Source: Actinomycetota bacterium (GTDB taxonomy: Bacteria > Actinomycetota > Acidimicrobiia > IMCC26256 > PALSA-610). From it: 22,875 bases of DNA. This document shows, in pieces, positions 13,179 to 19,089 of the stretch. The number at the start of each line of letters is the position of its first letter. The stretch's first letter is position 1. The position numbers were made by a program, and so were the translations under genes. The notes under the pieces were generated by a model, which saw only the letters and a list, made by a program, of their open reading frames with translations, did not search any database and was not told the DNA's origin. The stretch lies in NCBI GenBank assembly GCA_005779345.1, contig SXJQ01000136.1:1-22875 (forward strand). The letters run 5' to 3'.

Positions 13179-13412
13179 ATGCACGAGATTCGAGCCGAGA
13201 TGACCGCGAGCGTGTGGCAGGTGCGCGTTCGCGCGGGCGAGTCGGTCGCGGCGGGCGCCGAGTTGGTCATCCTCGAGTCCATGAAGATGGAGATCCCGGT
13301 GACCACCGAAGTGCCCGGCGTCGTGCGCGAGTTGCACGTTGCCGAAGGCGACACCGTGCACGAGGGTGACGTCATCGCGCTCATCGCCATCGCTCTGATC
13401 GATGGGCCCTGA
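13179..13412 (+). CDS. Biotinyl carrier protein (TB7.3-like biotin-lipoyl domain)
   Basis: 77 aa, a single biotin-attachment domain. The biotinylation motif ESMKMEIP places biotin on Lys36. The second half, GVVRELHVAEGDTVHEGDVIALI, is the mirror-image hairpin of the fold. Such small stand-alone carriers (for example mycobacterial TB7.3, about 71 aa) serve acyl-CoA or other biotin-dependent carboxylases; no carboxylase subunit lies in this window, so its partner is elsewhere. The tail IAIALIDGP is longer than usual and coincides with an 11-bp direct repeat. It sits between two crotonases, pointing to acyl-CoA catabolism or carboxylation. Confidence 0.88.
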   Translation: MHEIRAEMTASVWQVRVRAGESVAAGAELVILESMKMEIPVTTEVPGVVRELHVAEGDTVHEGDVIALIAIALIDGP

Positions 13413-13419
13413 TCGATGG
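13395..13419 (+). repeat. 11-bp direct repeat at the end of the biotinyl carrier gene
   Basis: CTGATCGATGG occurs at 13395-13405 and 13409-13419, period 14. The second copy spans the stop codon and supplies the ATG of a 7-codon ORF (MDPERQR, 13416-13439) whose stop overlaps the next GTG start as GTGA. Confidence 0.8.
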
Positions 13420-13435
13420 ATCCTGAGCGGCAGCG

Positions 13436-14203
13436 GTGATCGACTACGAGGAACGCGGCCGGGTCGGGCTCATCACGATCGACCGTCAGGAGCGACGCAA
13501 CGCGTTGAACGGCGAGCACTGCGCGTCGCTCACCGAGGTGCTGCGCGGCTGCCACGAGATGCGGGCCGTCGTGATCACCGGTGCCGGGTCCGCGTTCTGC
13601 GCCGGCGCCGATCTCGTGACGCGCTTCGCCGACGGCGACGCGGCGCAGGGCGGGGGCGACACGTTCCGGCCCGCGTTCGAGATCGCGCTCGATGCGATCG
13701 AGGAGCATCCGGCGCCCGTGATCGCTGCGATCAACGGACCGGCGATGGGCGCCGGTATGCAGCTCGCGGTGGCATGCGACCTGCGGGTCGCGGCACTCGG
13801 CGCGCGGTTGGCGATCCCTGGGGGCAAGCTCGGGATCCTGCTGTCGGCCAAGAACATCTGGCGACTCGCCGCGCTCGTCGGGCACGGCATCGCACGCGAC
13901 CTCTTGCTCGCCGGCCGCACGGTCACCGCCGAGGAGGCCGAGCACCTCGGCCTCGTGTCGCGCGTCGCCGGCGACGCCCTCGCCGCTGCGCTCGCGCTCG
14001 CGGGCGAGATCGCGGCGTTCGCGCCGCTCACCGTGACGGGCCACAAGCGAGCGTTGAACCTCGTCGCCGAGGCCATGATGCTGGGCGACGACGCCCGCGC
14101 CGAGCTCAGCGCGCTCGAGACGGCCGCGTTCGCCTCCCGTGATCTGCAAGAAGGGATGGCCGCGTTCGCCGAGAAGCGGTCCCCCGAGTTCGAGGGGAGA
14201 TGA
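13436..14203 (+). CDS. Crotonase-family protein lacking both catalytic glutamates
   Basis: 255 aa. Crotonase motifs: VGLITIDRQERRNALNG, VVITGAGSAFCAGADLVTRF (45-64), APVIAAINGPAMGAGMQLAVACDLRVA (93-119) and ARLAIPGGKLGILLSAKNIWRL. The positions of the two hydratase glutamates are Gln109 and Gly129, so ordinary enoyl-CoA hydration is unlikely. Other crotonase reactions, or a non-catalytic acyl-CoA-binding role as reported for mycobacterial EchA6, are possible. The start is GTG 13436 (VIDYEERGR), 23 nt after the biotinyl carrier stop. The Shine-Dalgarno is poor; a 7-codon ORF overlapping as GTGA may deliver ribosomes. It ends with AFAEKRSPEFEGR, typical of the family. Confidence 0.85.
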   Translation: MIDYEERGRVGLITIDRQERRNALNGEHCASLTEVLRGCHEMRAVVITGAGSAFCAGADLVTRFADGDAAQGGGDTFRPAFEIALDAIEEHPAPVIAAINGPAMGAGMQLAVACDLRVAALGARLAIPGGKLGILLSAKNIWRLAALVGHGIARDLLLAGRTVTAEEAEHLGLVSRVAGDALAAALALAGEIAAFAPLTVTGHKRALNLVAEAMMLGDDARAELSALETAAFASRDLQEGMAAFAEKRSPEFEGR

Positions 14204-14223
14204 CGGCACGGTCCGCGCGCCAA

Positions 14224-14229
14224 TAGGCT
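14224..14229 (+). promoter_or_regulatory. TANNNT -10 box of the PLDc_N gene
   Basis: TAGGCT lies 10 nt upstream of ATG 14240 in the 36-bp gap after the second crotonase. The spacing is longer than for most boxes here and predicts a leader of only a few nucleotides. Confidence 0.35.
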
Positions 14230-14239
14230 CGGGTTCCTC

Positions 14240-14737
14240 ATGTTGCGACTCGCGCCGTTCGGTCTCATCGGGATCGCGTTGTTCCTCCTGTGGATCTGGG
14301 CGATCTTCGACGTCATCGCGACGGATTCCTCGCTGATCCGCAACCTGCCCAAGGGCCTTTGGATCCTGCTCGTGCTGTTCGTGCCCGACATCGGTTCGAT
14401 CGCCTGGCTGTTGCTCGGTCGACCGCAGTACGCCAGCTTCGTGCCCGGTGGTGAGGGCCCGACGCGCCGGAGCCGCCAGCCGGGCTACAAGGGGAGCGGG
14501 CCGTACGGCCCCGACCGCGAGCCTCGGTACCTGGCCGAGTACGACGTCACCGACCGACGCTCGGCCGAGCTCGACGCCGAGCTCGACGCGTGGGAACGGA
14601 CGAACCGCGCCGGCCACCGAGACCTCGCCGCCTGGGAGGCCGAACTCGAGGCTCGCGAACGCGCGCGGCGCGAGCGCGAGGGCGACGGACGCGGGGACGA
14701 TGGCCGCGGGGACGATGGCCGCGGGGATCCGGCGTGA
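14240..14737 (+). CDS. PLDc_N-type two-TM membrane protein
   Basis: 165 aa. Two helices, FGLIGIALFLLWIWAIFDVIA (about 7-27) and KGLWILLVLFVPDIGSIAWLLLG (about 38-60), match the PLDc_N domain, which is found alone as a small membrane protein and at the N-terminus of cardiolipin synthases. The catalytic HKD domain is absent. The remainder is a charged cytoplasmic tail with a possible coiled coil (SAELDAELDAWERTNRAG and EAELEARERARRERE), ending in DDGRG repeats. Function unknown. ATG 14240 has a TAGGCT box 10 nt upstream. The stop overlaps the next GTG start (GTGA). Confidence 0.75.
   Translation: MLRLAPFGLIGIALFLLWIWAIFDVIATDSSLIRNLPKGLWILLVLFVPDIGSIAWLLLGRPQYASFVPGGEGPTRRSRQPGYKGSGPYGPDREPRYLAEYDVTDRRSAELDAELDAWERTNRAGHRDLAAWEAELEARERARREREGDGRGDDGRGDDGRGDPA
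14684..14734 (+). repeat. 15-bp in-frame repeat encoding DDGRG
   Basis: GACGATGGCCGCGGG is repeated perfectly at 14696-14710 and 14711-14725, flanked by partial units on each side. It encodes a Gly-Asp-Arg tail at the C-terminus of the PLDc_N protein. Copy number could vary without frameshift. Confidence 0.8.
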
Positions 14738-15204
14738 ATTCCTGGGACTCGTACCACGCCGTCACCACGTTGCTCTACCGCTACGCCGAGGCGATCGATC
14801 TCGCCGACTTCGACACGATCGGCGAGTTGTTCACGCACGCGACGATGACGAACGAGGGATATCCGGGCGAGATCCGCGGCGGCGAAGCGATCGGCGCGCT
14901 CTACCGGACGAGCAACCGGGTGCATCCCAACGGCACGCTCATGACTCGTCACGTGACGACGAACGCGATCGTCGAGATCGACGACGTCTCGGGTTCTGGC
15001 ACGGTGCGCTCGTACTTCACCGTGCTGCAGTGCACGCCGACGCTGCCGCTCCAGGTGATCGTCGCGGGTCGATATCACGATCGGTTCGAACGCGTCGCCG
15101 GGGTGTGGCGCTTCGCGCACCGGCACGTGCTGCTCGAGGCGGTCGGCGACGTGCACGAGCACCTCCTGATCGACCTCGCGTCACTCCGATCCGACGAGCG
15201 TTGA
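14734..15204 (+). CDS. SnoaL-like (NTF2-fold) protein
   Basis: 156 aa. The sequence SWDSYHAVTTLLYRYAEAIDLADFDTIGELFT, then GGEAIGALY, TRHVTTNAIVEID, YFTVLQ and AGRYHDRFERVAGVWRFAHRHVLLE, is typical of SnoaL-like domains (SnoaL_4 type), a cone-shaped fold used as ring-hydroxylating dioxygenase beta subunits, cyclases, isomerases and binding proteins. The specific reaction cannot be inferred. GTG 14734 overlaps the PLDc_N stop by 4 bp. It is convergent with the sortase gene, leaving 7 bp between stops. Confidence 0.8.
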   Translation: MNSWDSYHAVTTLLYRYAEAIDLADFDTIGELFTHATMTNEGYPGEIRGGEAIGALYRTSNRVHPNGTLMTRHVTTNAIVEIDDVSGSGTVRSYFTVLQCTPTLPLQVIVAGRYHDRFERVAGVWRFAHRHVLLEAVGDVHEHLLIDLASLRSDER

Positions 15205-15211
15205 ACGCGCC

Positions 15212-16285
15212 TCAGATACCGGCGGGCAACAGGCGCTCGGCGAAGTAGTAACAGCCGAACAACACCGCGAGGAACGGCGCCGATCCGGCCAACCAGGTCG
15301 CCCAGTGGCGGTAGCGGCGGTAGGCCCACCACCACACGAGGCCGACCGCCGCCGCGGCGATGCCCCACACGATCGCAGGCCCACGGCTCGCCGGGTCGCC
15401 TGCCAGCCCCTCCTGGAGCGCTTCGTCGCCGGCGAAGAGGGCGCCCGACATCGGTCCGTCGGGGAGATCCTCGCCCGCGAGTTCCGGTTCTGTGGCCGCG
15501 ACCTGGGTGGGGTCGAACGTCGCCGGGGGATCCTTGCCGGGAACGAGCGCGGCCTTCACGATGTAGCGCTCGGCGGCGGAGTACTTCGGGTTGCACGACG
15601 ACAGGGTCACCTCGACCGCGTCGGCGTCGAGCGGCACCGCCGCGCAGTTCGCGTCCCACGTGTTGTGGCCGGCGACCCACGTGTCGTCGGGCGACACGAT
15701 GCACTTGCCGTAGACGCGGTACTGGAAGCTGCCCCAGAGCGTCTCGACGAGGATGTCGTCGCCGAGTTGGATCTCGTCGATCCGGTTGAACGGCGCACCG
15801 AACGTCGTGCGGTGTCCGGCGATCGCGGCGTTGCCGACCTGACCGGGATACGGCGTCGTCGAGTAGTGGCCCGGGCCGAGCTTCAGATCCTCGCGGCCGG
15901 TGCCCTGTACGAACGTCCAGTCGACCCCGATCCGCGGGATGCGGATCCGCCCGAGCGCGGTGCCCGGTTCGGCCGGCGGGATCTCGATGTCGACGGCACC
16001 GAGGTCGGAGGGGTCCACGGCGGCGACGCTGGTCGTCGTGGCCCCGGCCGCGTCGGTCGGGTCTGGGCCGTCCGGGTCTGTGGTGCTCGAGGTCGGGTGC
16101 GCTTCGAGTTCGGCGAGGTAGGCGGCGCGGGCGGTGGCGAACTCGTCGTCGAGGCGGTTCTGGGAGCGGGCCGTGAAGATCCCTGTCCCCCAGAGTTGGT
16201 AGGCGACGAACAGGAGGATCAAGAGGCCGCTCGTGACGAGGGTGCGACCGAGGCCGCCCAAAGTTCTCCGGATGCCCTCGCGCAC
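15212..16285 (-). CDS. Class E sortase
   Basis: 357 aa. An N-terminal membrane anchor (TLVTSGLLILLFVAYQLWG, about 16-34) is followed by a Thr/Asp/Pro-rich extracellular linker and a sortase domain: GRIRIPRIGVDWTFVQG, GNAAIAGHRTTFGAPF (His158), VEVTLSSCNPKYSAAERYIV (Cys231, Arg240). The His-Cys-Arg triad is complete. Two C-terminal helices (AIVWGIAAAAVGLVWWWAY and APFLAVLFGCYYFAERLL) add to the anchor. Class E sortases of high-GC Gram-positives cleave LAxTG-type signals and attach proteins to peptidoglycan. No substrate with such a motif is seen nearby. GTG 16285 has TACGTT exactly 7 nt upstream. It is divergent from the ccm operon. Confidence 0.88.
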   Translation of the reverse strand: MREGIRRTLGGLGRTLVTSGLLILLFVAYQLWGTGIFTARSQNRLDDEFATARAAYLAELEAHPTSSTTDPDGPDPTDAAGATTTSVAAVDPSDLGAVDIEIPPAEPGTALGRIRIPRIGVDWTFVQGTGREDLKLGPGHYSTTPYPGQVGNAAIAGHRTTFGAPFNRIDEIQLGDDILVETLWGSFQYRVYGKCIVSPDDTWVAGHNTWDANCAAVPLDADAVEVTLSSCNPKYSAAERYIVKAALVPGKDPPATFDPTQVAATEPELAGEDLPDGPMSGALFAGDEALQEGLAGDPASRGPAIVWGIAAAAVGLVWWWAYRRYRHWATWLAGSAPFLAVLFGCYYFAERLLPAGI

Positions 16286-16292
16286 GACGGAC

Positions 16293-16344
16293 AACGTACC
16301 GGCCGTCGGTCGCTTCGCAGTCGCGGAGGGGGCGTCCGTAGACT
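16293..16344. promoter_or_regulatory. Divergent promoters of sortase and the ccm operon
   Basis: TACGTT (minus, 16298-16293) is 7 nt before the sortase GTG, suggesting a leaderless transcript. TAGACT (plus, 16339-16344) is 29 nt before ccmA and would give a leader of about 23 nt carrying GGAGGA (16361-16366), 7 nt before GTG 16374. The ccm operon is the only clearly leadered unit in the window. Confidence 0.45.
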
Positions 16345-16373
16345 CCGCTCGACGTCGCCGGGAGGAGCCGGAG

Positions 16374-17048
16374 GTGAATCGGTTGCCTGTCGTCTCCATC
16401 CGCAACGCGGTGTGTCTCCTCGGGCGCTTTCCTGCGCTCGCGGGCGCCGACCTCGAGGTCGACGCGGGTGAGATCGTCTGGCTCGCCGGCCCCAACGGTG
16501 CCGGCAAGACGACCCTGTTACGGCTGCTCTCCGGCCTGGTGCCGTTGCACTCGGGCTCGGCGCGCGTGCTCGACGTCGACCTCGCGCACGATCGCCGATC
16601 GCACCGACGCTCGCTCGCGCTCGTGGGGCACGAGACGTTCGGATACGACGATCTCACGGGCGCGTCGACCCTCCGTTTCGCGGCGCGCGCCGCGGGCCGG
16701 AGCGCGGCCGACGCGGACGCGGCCGGTGCCCGGTTCGGGCTCGACGCGCTTGCTCCGATCGCACACGCGGCGCTCTCGGCGGGCCAGCGACGACGGCTCG
16801 CGCTCGCGATCGCGTTCGCGCGCGATCCGCGCCTGCTGCTGCTCGCCGAGCCCCACGCGGGTCTCGACGCCGACGGCCGCCGCGTGCTCGACGCAGCGCT
16901 CGCCACCGCGGTCGACGAGGGCCGAACCGTGGTGTTCTCGTCGCACGAGTCGGATCGGGCAGCAGCGCTCGGGGCGCGCGCCGTGACGGTCGAGGGCGGG
17001 CGCACGGTGGGCGGGATCATCGACGCGGCCGCGGCGGCTCGACGATGA
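16374..17048 (+). CDS. ccmA: Haem exporter ATP-binding subunit CcmA-like
   Basis: 224 aa ABC ATPase. Walker A GPNGAGKTT (39-47), Q-loop region LVGHETFGYDDLT, signature LSAGQRRRLALA (134-145), Walker B region LLLLAEPHAGLD (154-165), H-loop SSHES (His191). With CcmB, C and D it drives release of haem-loaded CcmE in System I cytochrome c maturation. Oddity: the Walker B Asp is Ala158 (LLLLAEP instead of LLLLDEP); the catalytic Glu159 is present. GTG 16374 is supported by GGAGGA 7 nt upstream; the open frame upstream overlaps the divergent sortase. It overlaps ccmB by ATGA (17045-17048). Assignment to CcmA rests mainly on operon context. Confidence 0.87.
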   Translation: MNRLPVVSIRNAVCLLGRFPALAGADLEVDAGEIVWLAGPNGAGKTTLLRLLSGLVPLHSGSARVLDVDLAHDRRSHRRSLALVGHETFGYDDLTGASTLRFAARAAGRSAADADAAGARFGLDALAPIAHAALSAGQRRRLALAIAFARDPRLLLLAEPHAGLDADGRRVLDAALATAVDEGRTVVFSSHESDRAAALGARAVTVEGGRTVGGIIDAAAAARR

Positions 17049-17719
17049 GCTTCGCCTCGGAAGCGGTACTGATCGCCGCCAAGGATCTCCGCATCGAGGC
17101 CCGCTCGCGGGTGGCCACCGCGCAGATCCTTCCCTTCGGGGGGATCGTGCTCCTGTTGTTCGCGTTCGCGCTCGATCCTCGACGCAACGTGCTCCCGACC
17201 GTCGCTCCCGGACTGTTCTGGATCGCGGTGTTGCTGTCGTCGCTGCTCGCCGTCAGCCGGTCGTTCGCGATCGAGGCCGATCACGGTGCTCGCGACGGTC
17301 TCCGGCTCGCCGGACTCGACGGCGGCGCGATCTTCCTCGGCAAGGCCGCTGCGGTCGCGGTGGAGTTGCTCGCCCTCGAGGTGATCCTGCTCGTCGGGGT
17401 CGTCGGCCTCTACGACGTGGAGGTCCACGGGCTCGTCGTGATCGTGCCGGCCGCGATCCTCGCGACCGTGGGGCTCGCAGCCGCCGGTACCGTGTATGGC
17501 GTGCTCGCGGCCGGGCTCCGAGTCCGCGAGACGTTGGTGCCATTGCTCGTCCTTCCGGCCGTCGCGCCCGTACTGCTCGCGGCGACCCGGGCGTTCGAGT
17601 TGGCGCTCGGCGAGGAACTGGCCGACGCCTGGCGCTGGACATCGTTGCTCGGGGTCTTCGCGGTGGTGTCGTCGATGGTCGGTGTGGTCGCGTTCGGCCC
17701 GCTGTTGGAGGAATCGTGA
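17045..17719 (+). CDS. ccmB: Haem exporter membrane subunit CcmB
   Basis: 224 aa with six hydrophobic segments. The start EAVLIAAKDLRIEARSRVA leads into ILPFGGIVLLLFAFAL, then LFWIAVLLSSLLAVSRSFAIE, AVAVELLALEVILLVGVVGLYDV, LATVGLAAAGTVYGVLAAGLR, and TLVPLLVLPAVAPVLLAAT, all as in CcmB, the permease half of the CcmAB exporter-like complex. The FAIEADHGARDGLRLAGLDGGAIFLGKA segment is also family-like. It sits in the cytoplasmic membrane and pairs with CcmA and CcmC. Its ATG overlaps the ccmA stop, and its TGA overlaps the ccmC GTG (GTGA). Confidence 0.88.
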   Translation: MSFASEAVLIAAKDLRIEARSRVATAQILPFGGIVLLLFAFALDPRRNVLPTVAPGLFWIAVLLSSLLAVSRSFAIEADHGARDGLRLAGLDGGAIFLGKAAAVAVELLALEVILLVGVVGLYDVEVHGLVVIVPAAILATVGLAAAGTVYGVLAAGLRVRETLVPLLVLPAVAPVLLAATRAFELALGEELADAWRWTSLLGVFAVVSSMVGVVAFGPLLEES

Positions 17720-18441
17720 TCGAACGGCTACGCAGCGCCTGGCTCGGCGCACTCACGAGCGTCGCGCTCGCGGCGACGCTGCTGTTCGCGTTGGTGATCG
17801 CGCCGCCCGACAGCGTGCAAGGCGACGCGGCACGGCTCTTGTACCTGCACGTGCCGGCCGCGTGGCTCGCGTACCTCGCGTTCTTCGTCACGGCGGTGGC
17901 GAGCGCGTTGTACCTCTGGCCGCGTACGCGCCGCCCGGCGTGGGACCACCTCGCGGGAGCGTCCGCGGAGGTGGGTGTGATCTGCACCGGGCTCACGTTG
18001 TTCGTCGGATCGGTGTGGGGCAAGCCGATCTGGGGACCGTGGTGGGAGTGGGAGGCGCGGCTCACCACGACGGCAGTGCTCTTCTTCCTCTACCTCGGCT
18101 ACCTCGCGCTCCGGCGCCTCGGCGGGCGCGGCGCCGAGCGACGCAACGCGATCGCGGCGCTGATCGCGTTCGTCGACGTCCCCATCGTGCACTTCTCGGT
18201 GAACTGGTGGACGACCTTGCACCAGGAGGGCAGCGTCTTCAACGACCGGATGCAGGTCAGTATCACCGATCCGCTGATGTCGTTCACGCTCTGGCTCGCG
18301 GTCGGTTCGTTCACGCTCCTCTACGTCTGGTGCTGCATCACCCGGATGCGGCTCCTCGAGCTCGAAGACGGTCAGGCCGAACGCGACCTCGCCCGCGCGA
18401 TCGAGGCGCGAGTCGCGCCGACCGCGACGGTGTCGGCATGA
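17716..18441 (+). CDS. ccmC: Cytochrome c maturation haem-handling protein CcmC
   Basis: 241 aa, six predicted helices. The tryptophan-rich WWD-type motif WGPWWEWEARLT (106-117) presents haem outside the membrane, flanked by candidate haem ligands His45 (LYLHVPAAW) and His159 (PIVHFSVNWW). CcmC loads haem onto CcmE. The usual WDxRLT is WEARLT here, a conservative Asp-to-Glu change. The gene starts with GTG overlapping ccmB and ends ATGA into ccmD. The C-terminal extension after the last helix (LELEDGQAERDLARAIEAR) is charged and cytoplasmic. Confidence 0.93.
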   Translation: MIERLRSAWLGALTSVALAATLLFALVIAPPDSVQGDAARLLYLHVPAAWLAYLAFFVTAVASALYLWPRTRRPAWDHLAGASAEVGVICTGLTLFVGSVWGKPIWGPWWEWEARLTTTAVLFFLYLGYLALRRLGGRGAERRNAIAALIAFVDVPIVHFSVNWWTTLHQEGSVFNDRMQVSITDPLMSFTLWLAVGSFTLLYVWCCITRMRLLELEDGQAERDLARAIEARVAPTATVSA

Positions 18442-18599
18442 TCGCGGGCAACTGGGGTTACGTGGCGTTCGGGTATCTCGTGAGCGCGGCAGTGCTCGGT
18501 GCTTACTGCGCGCGGCTCGCCATCGGCCTGCGGCGAGCACGAGCGACCCACCTCCGGCTCGGCGAGGACGGCGGCGAACGACGGTCAACGGCGCCATGA
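18438..18599 (+). CDS. ccmD: CcmD-like small membrane protein
   Basis: 53 aa: one helix (GYVAFGYLVSAAVLGAYCARLAIGL) preceded by a short aromatic start (MIAGNWGYVAF) and followed by a basic, polar tail. Size, topology and position between ccmC and ccmE fit CcmD, which helps release holo-CcmE from CcmABC; CcmD sequences are poorly conserved, so the call is positional. It is bounded by ATGA overlaps on both sides (18438-18441 and 18596-18599). Confidence 0.75.
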   Translation: MIAGNWGYVAFGYLVSAAVLGAYCARLAIGLRRARATHLRLGEDGGERRSTAP

Positions 18600-19081
18600 G
18601 GGCGGGCAAGGCGCGCTGGATCATCGCCGCAGCCGTGTGCGTCGGCGCGATCGTCTTCATGGTGACCCAGCTCGGCGCGAACCTGAACTACCTCGAGCCG
18701 GTCTCGGTGGCGGTCGAACAGCGCGAGTCGCGCGGCGACCGGCAACTGCGCATCGGCGGGGTCGTGAAACCGGGGACGCTCAGCGAACGCGCCGGAGGCG
18801 GCTCGACGTTCGAGCTCACCGACGGCGACGCCACGATCGCGGTCGACCTATCCGGTGCTCCGCATCAGACCGTCACCGACAACCCCGACGGTTGCGTGCC
18901 GGTCGTGGTCGAAGGCCATTGGCAAGGCGAGACCTTCGCGGGCGACCGCATGATCCTGCGGCACGGCGCCGAGTACGACGACGCCAAGCACGACATCGGC
19001 GACGTCCAGGATCGTCTCGACTGCGAGCGCAGCGTCGCGGACGCCGAGGCCGCGTCAGACCTGCCGTCCGACGAGGGCTGA
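18596..19081 (+). CDS. ccmE: Haem chaperone CcmE
   Basis: 161 aa. An N-terminal anchor (WIIAAAVCVGAIVFMVTQLG) precedes the OB-fold: LRIGGVVKPGTL, FELTDGDATIAVDLSGAPHQT, VPVVVEGHWQGETFAGDRMILRHGAEY. His123 and Tyr127 form the HxxxY haem-attachment motif (HGAEY), where the family binds haem covalently through His. This is the His type, not the Cys variant of some archaea and sulfate reducers. A flexible acidic C-terminus follows. CcmE ferries haem from CcmC to CcmF outside the membrane. ATG overlaps the ccmD stop. Confidence 0.92.
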   Translation: MRAGKARWIIAAAVCVGAIVFMVTQLGANLNYLEPVSVAVEQRESRGDRQLRIGGVVKPGTLSERAGGGSTFELTDGDATIAVDLSGAPHQTVTDNPDGCVPVVVEGHWQGETFAGDRMILRHGAEYDDAKHDIGDVQDRLDCERSVADAEAASDLPSDEG

Positions 19082-19089
19082 CAGGACTG

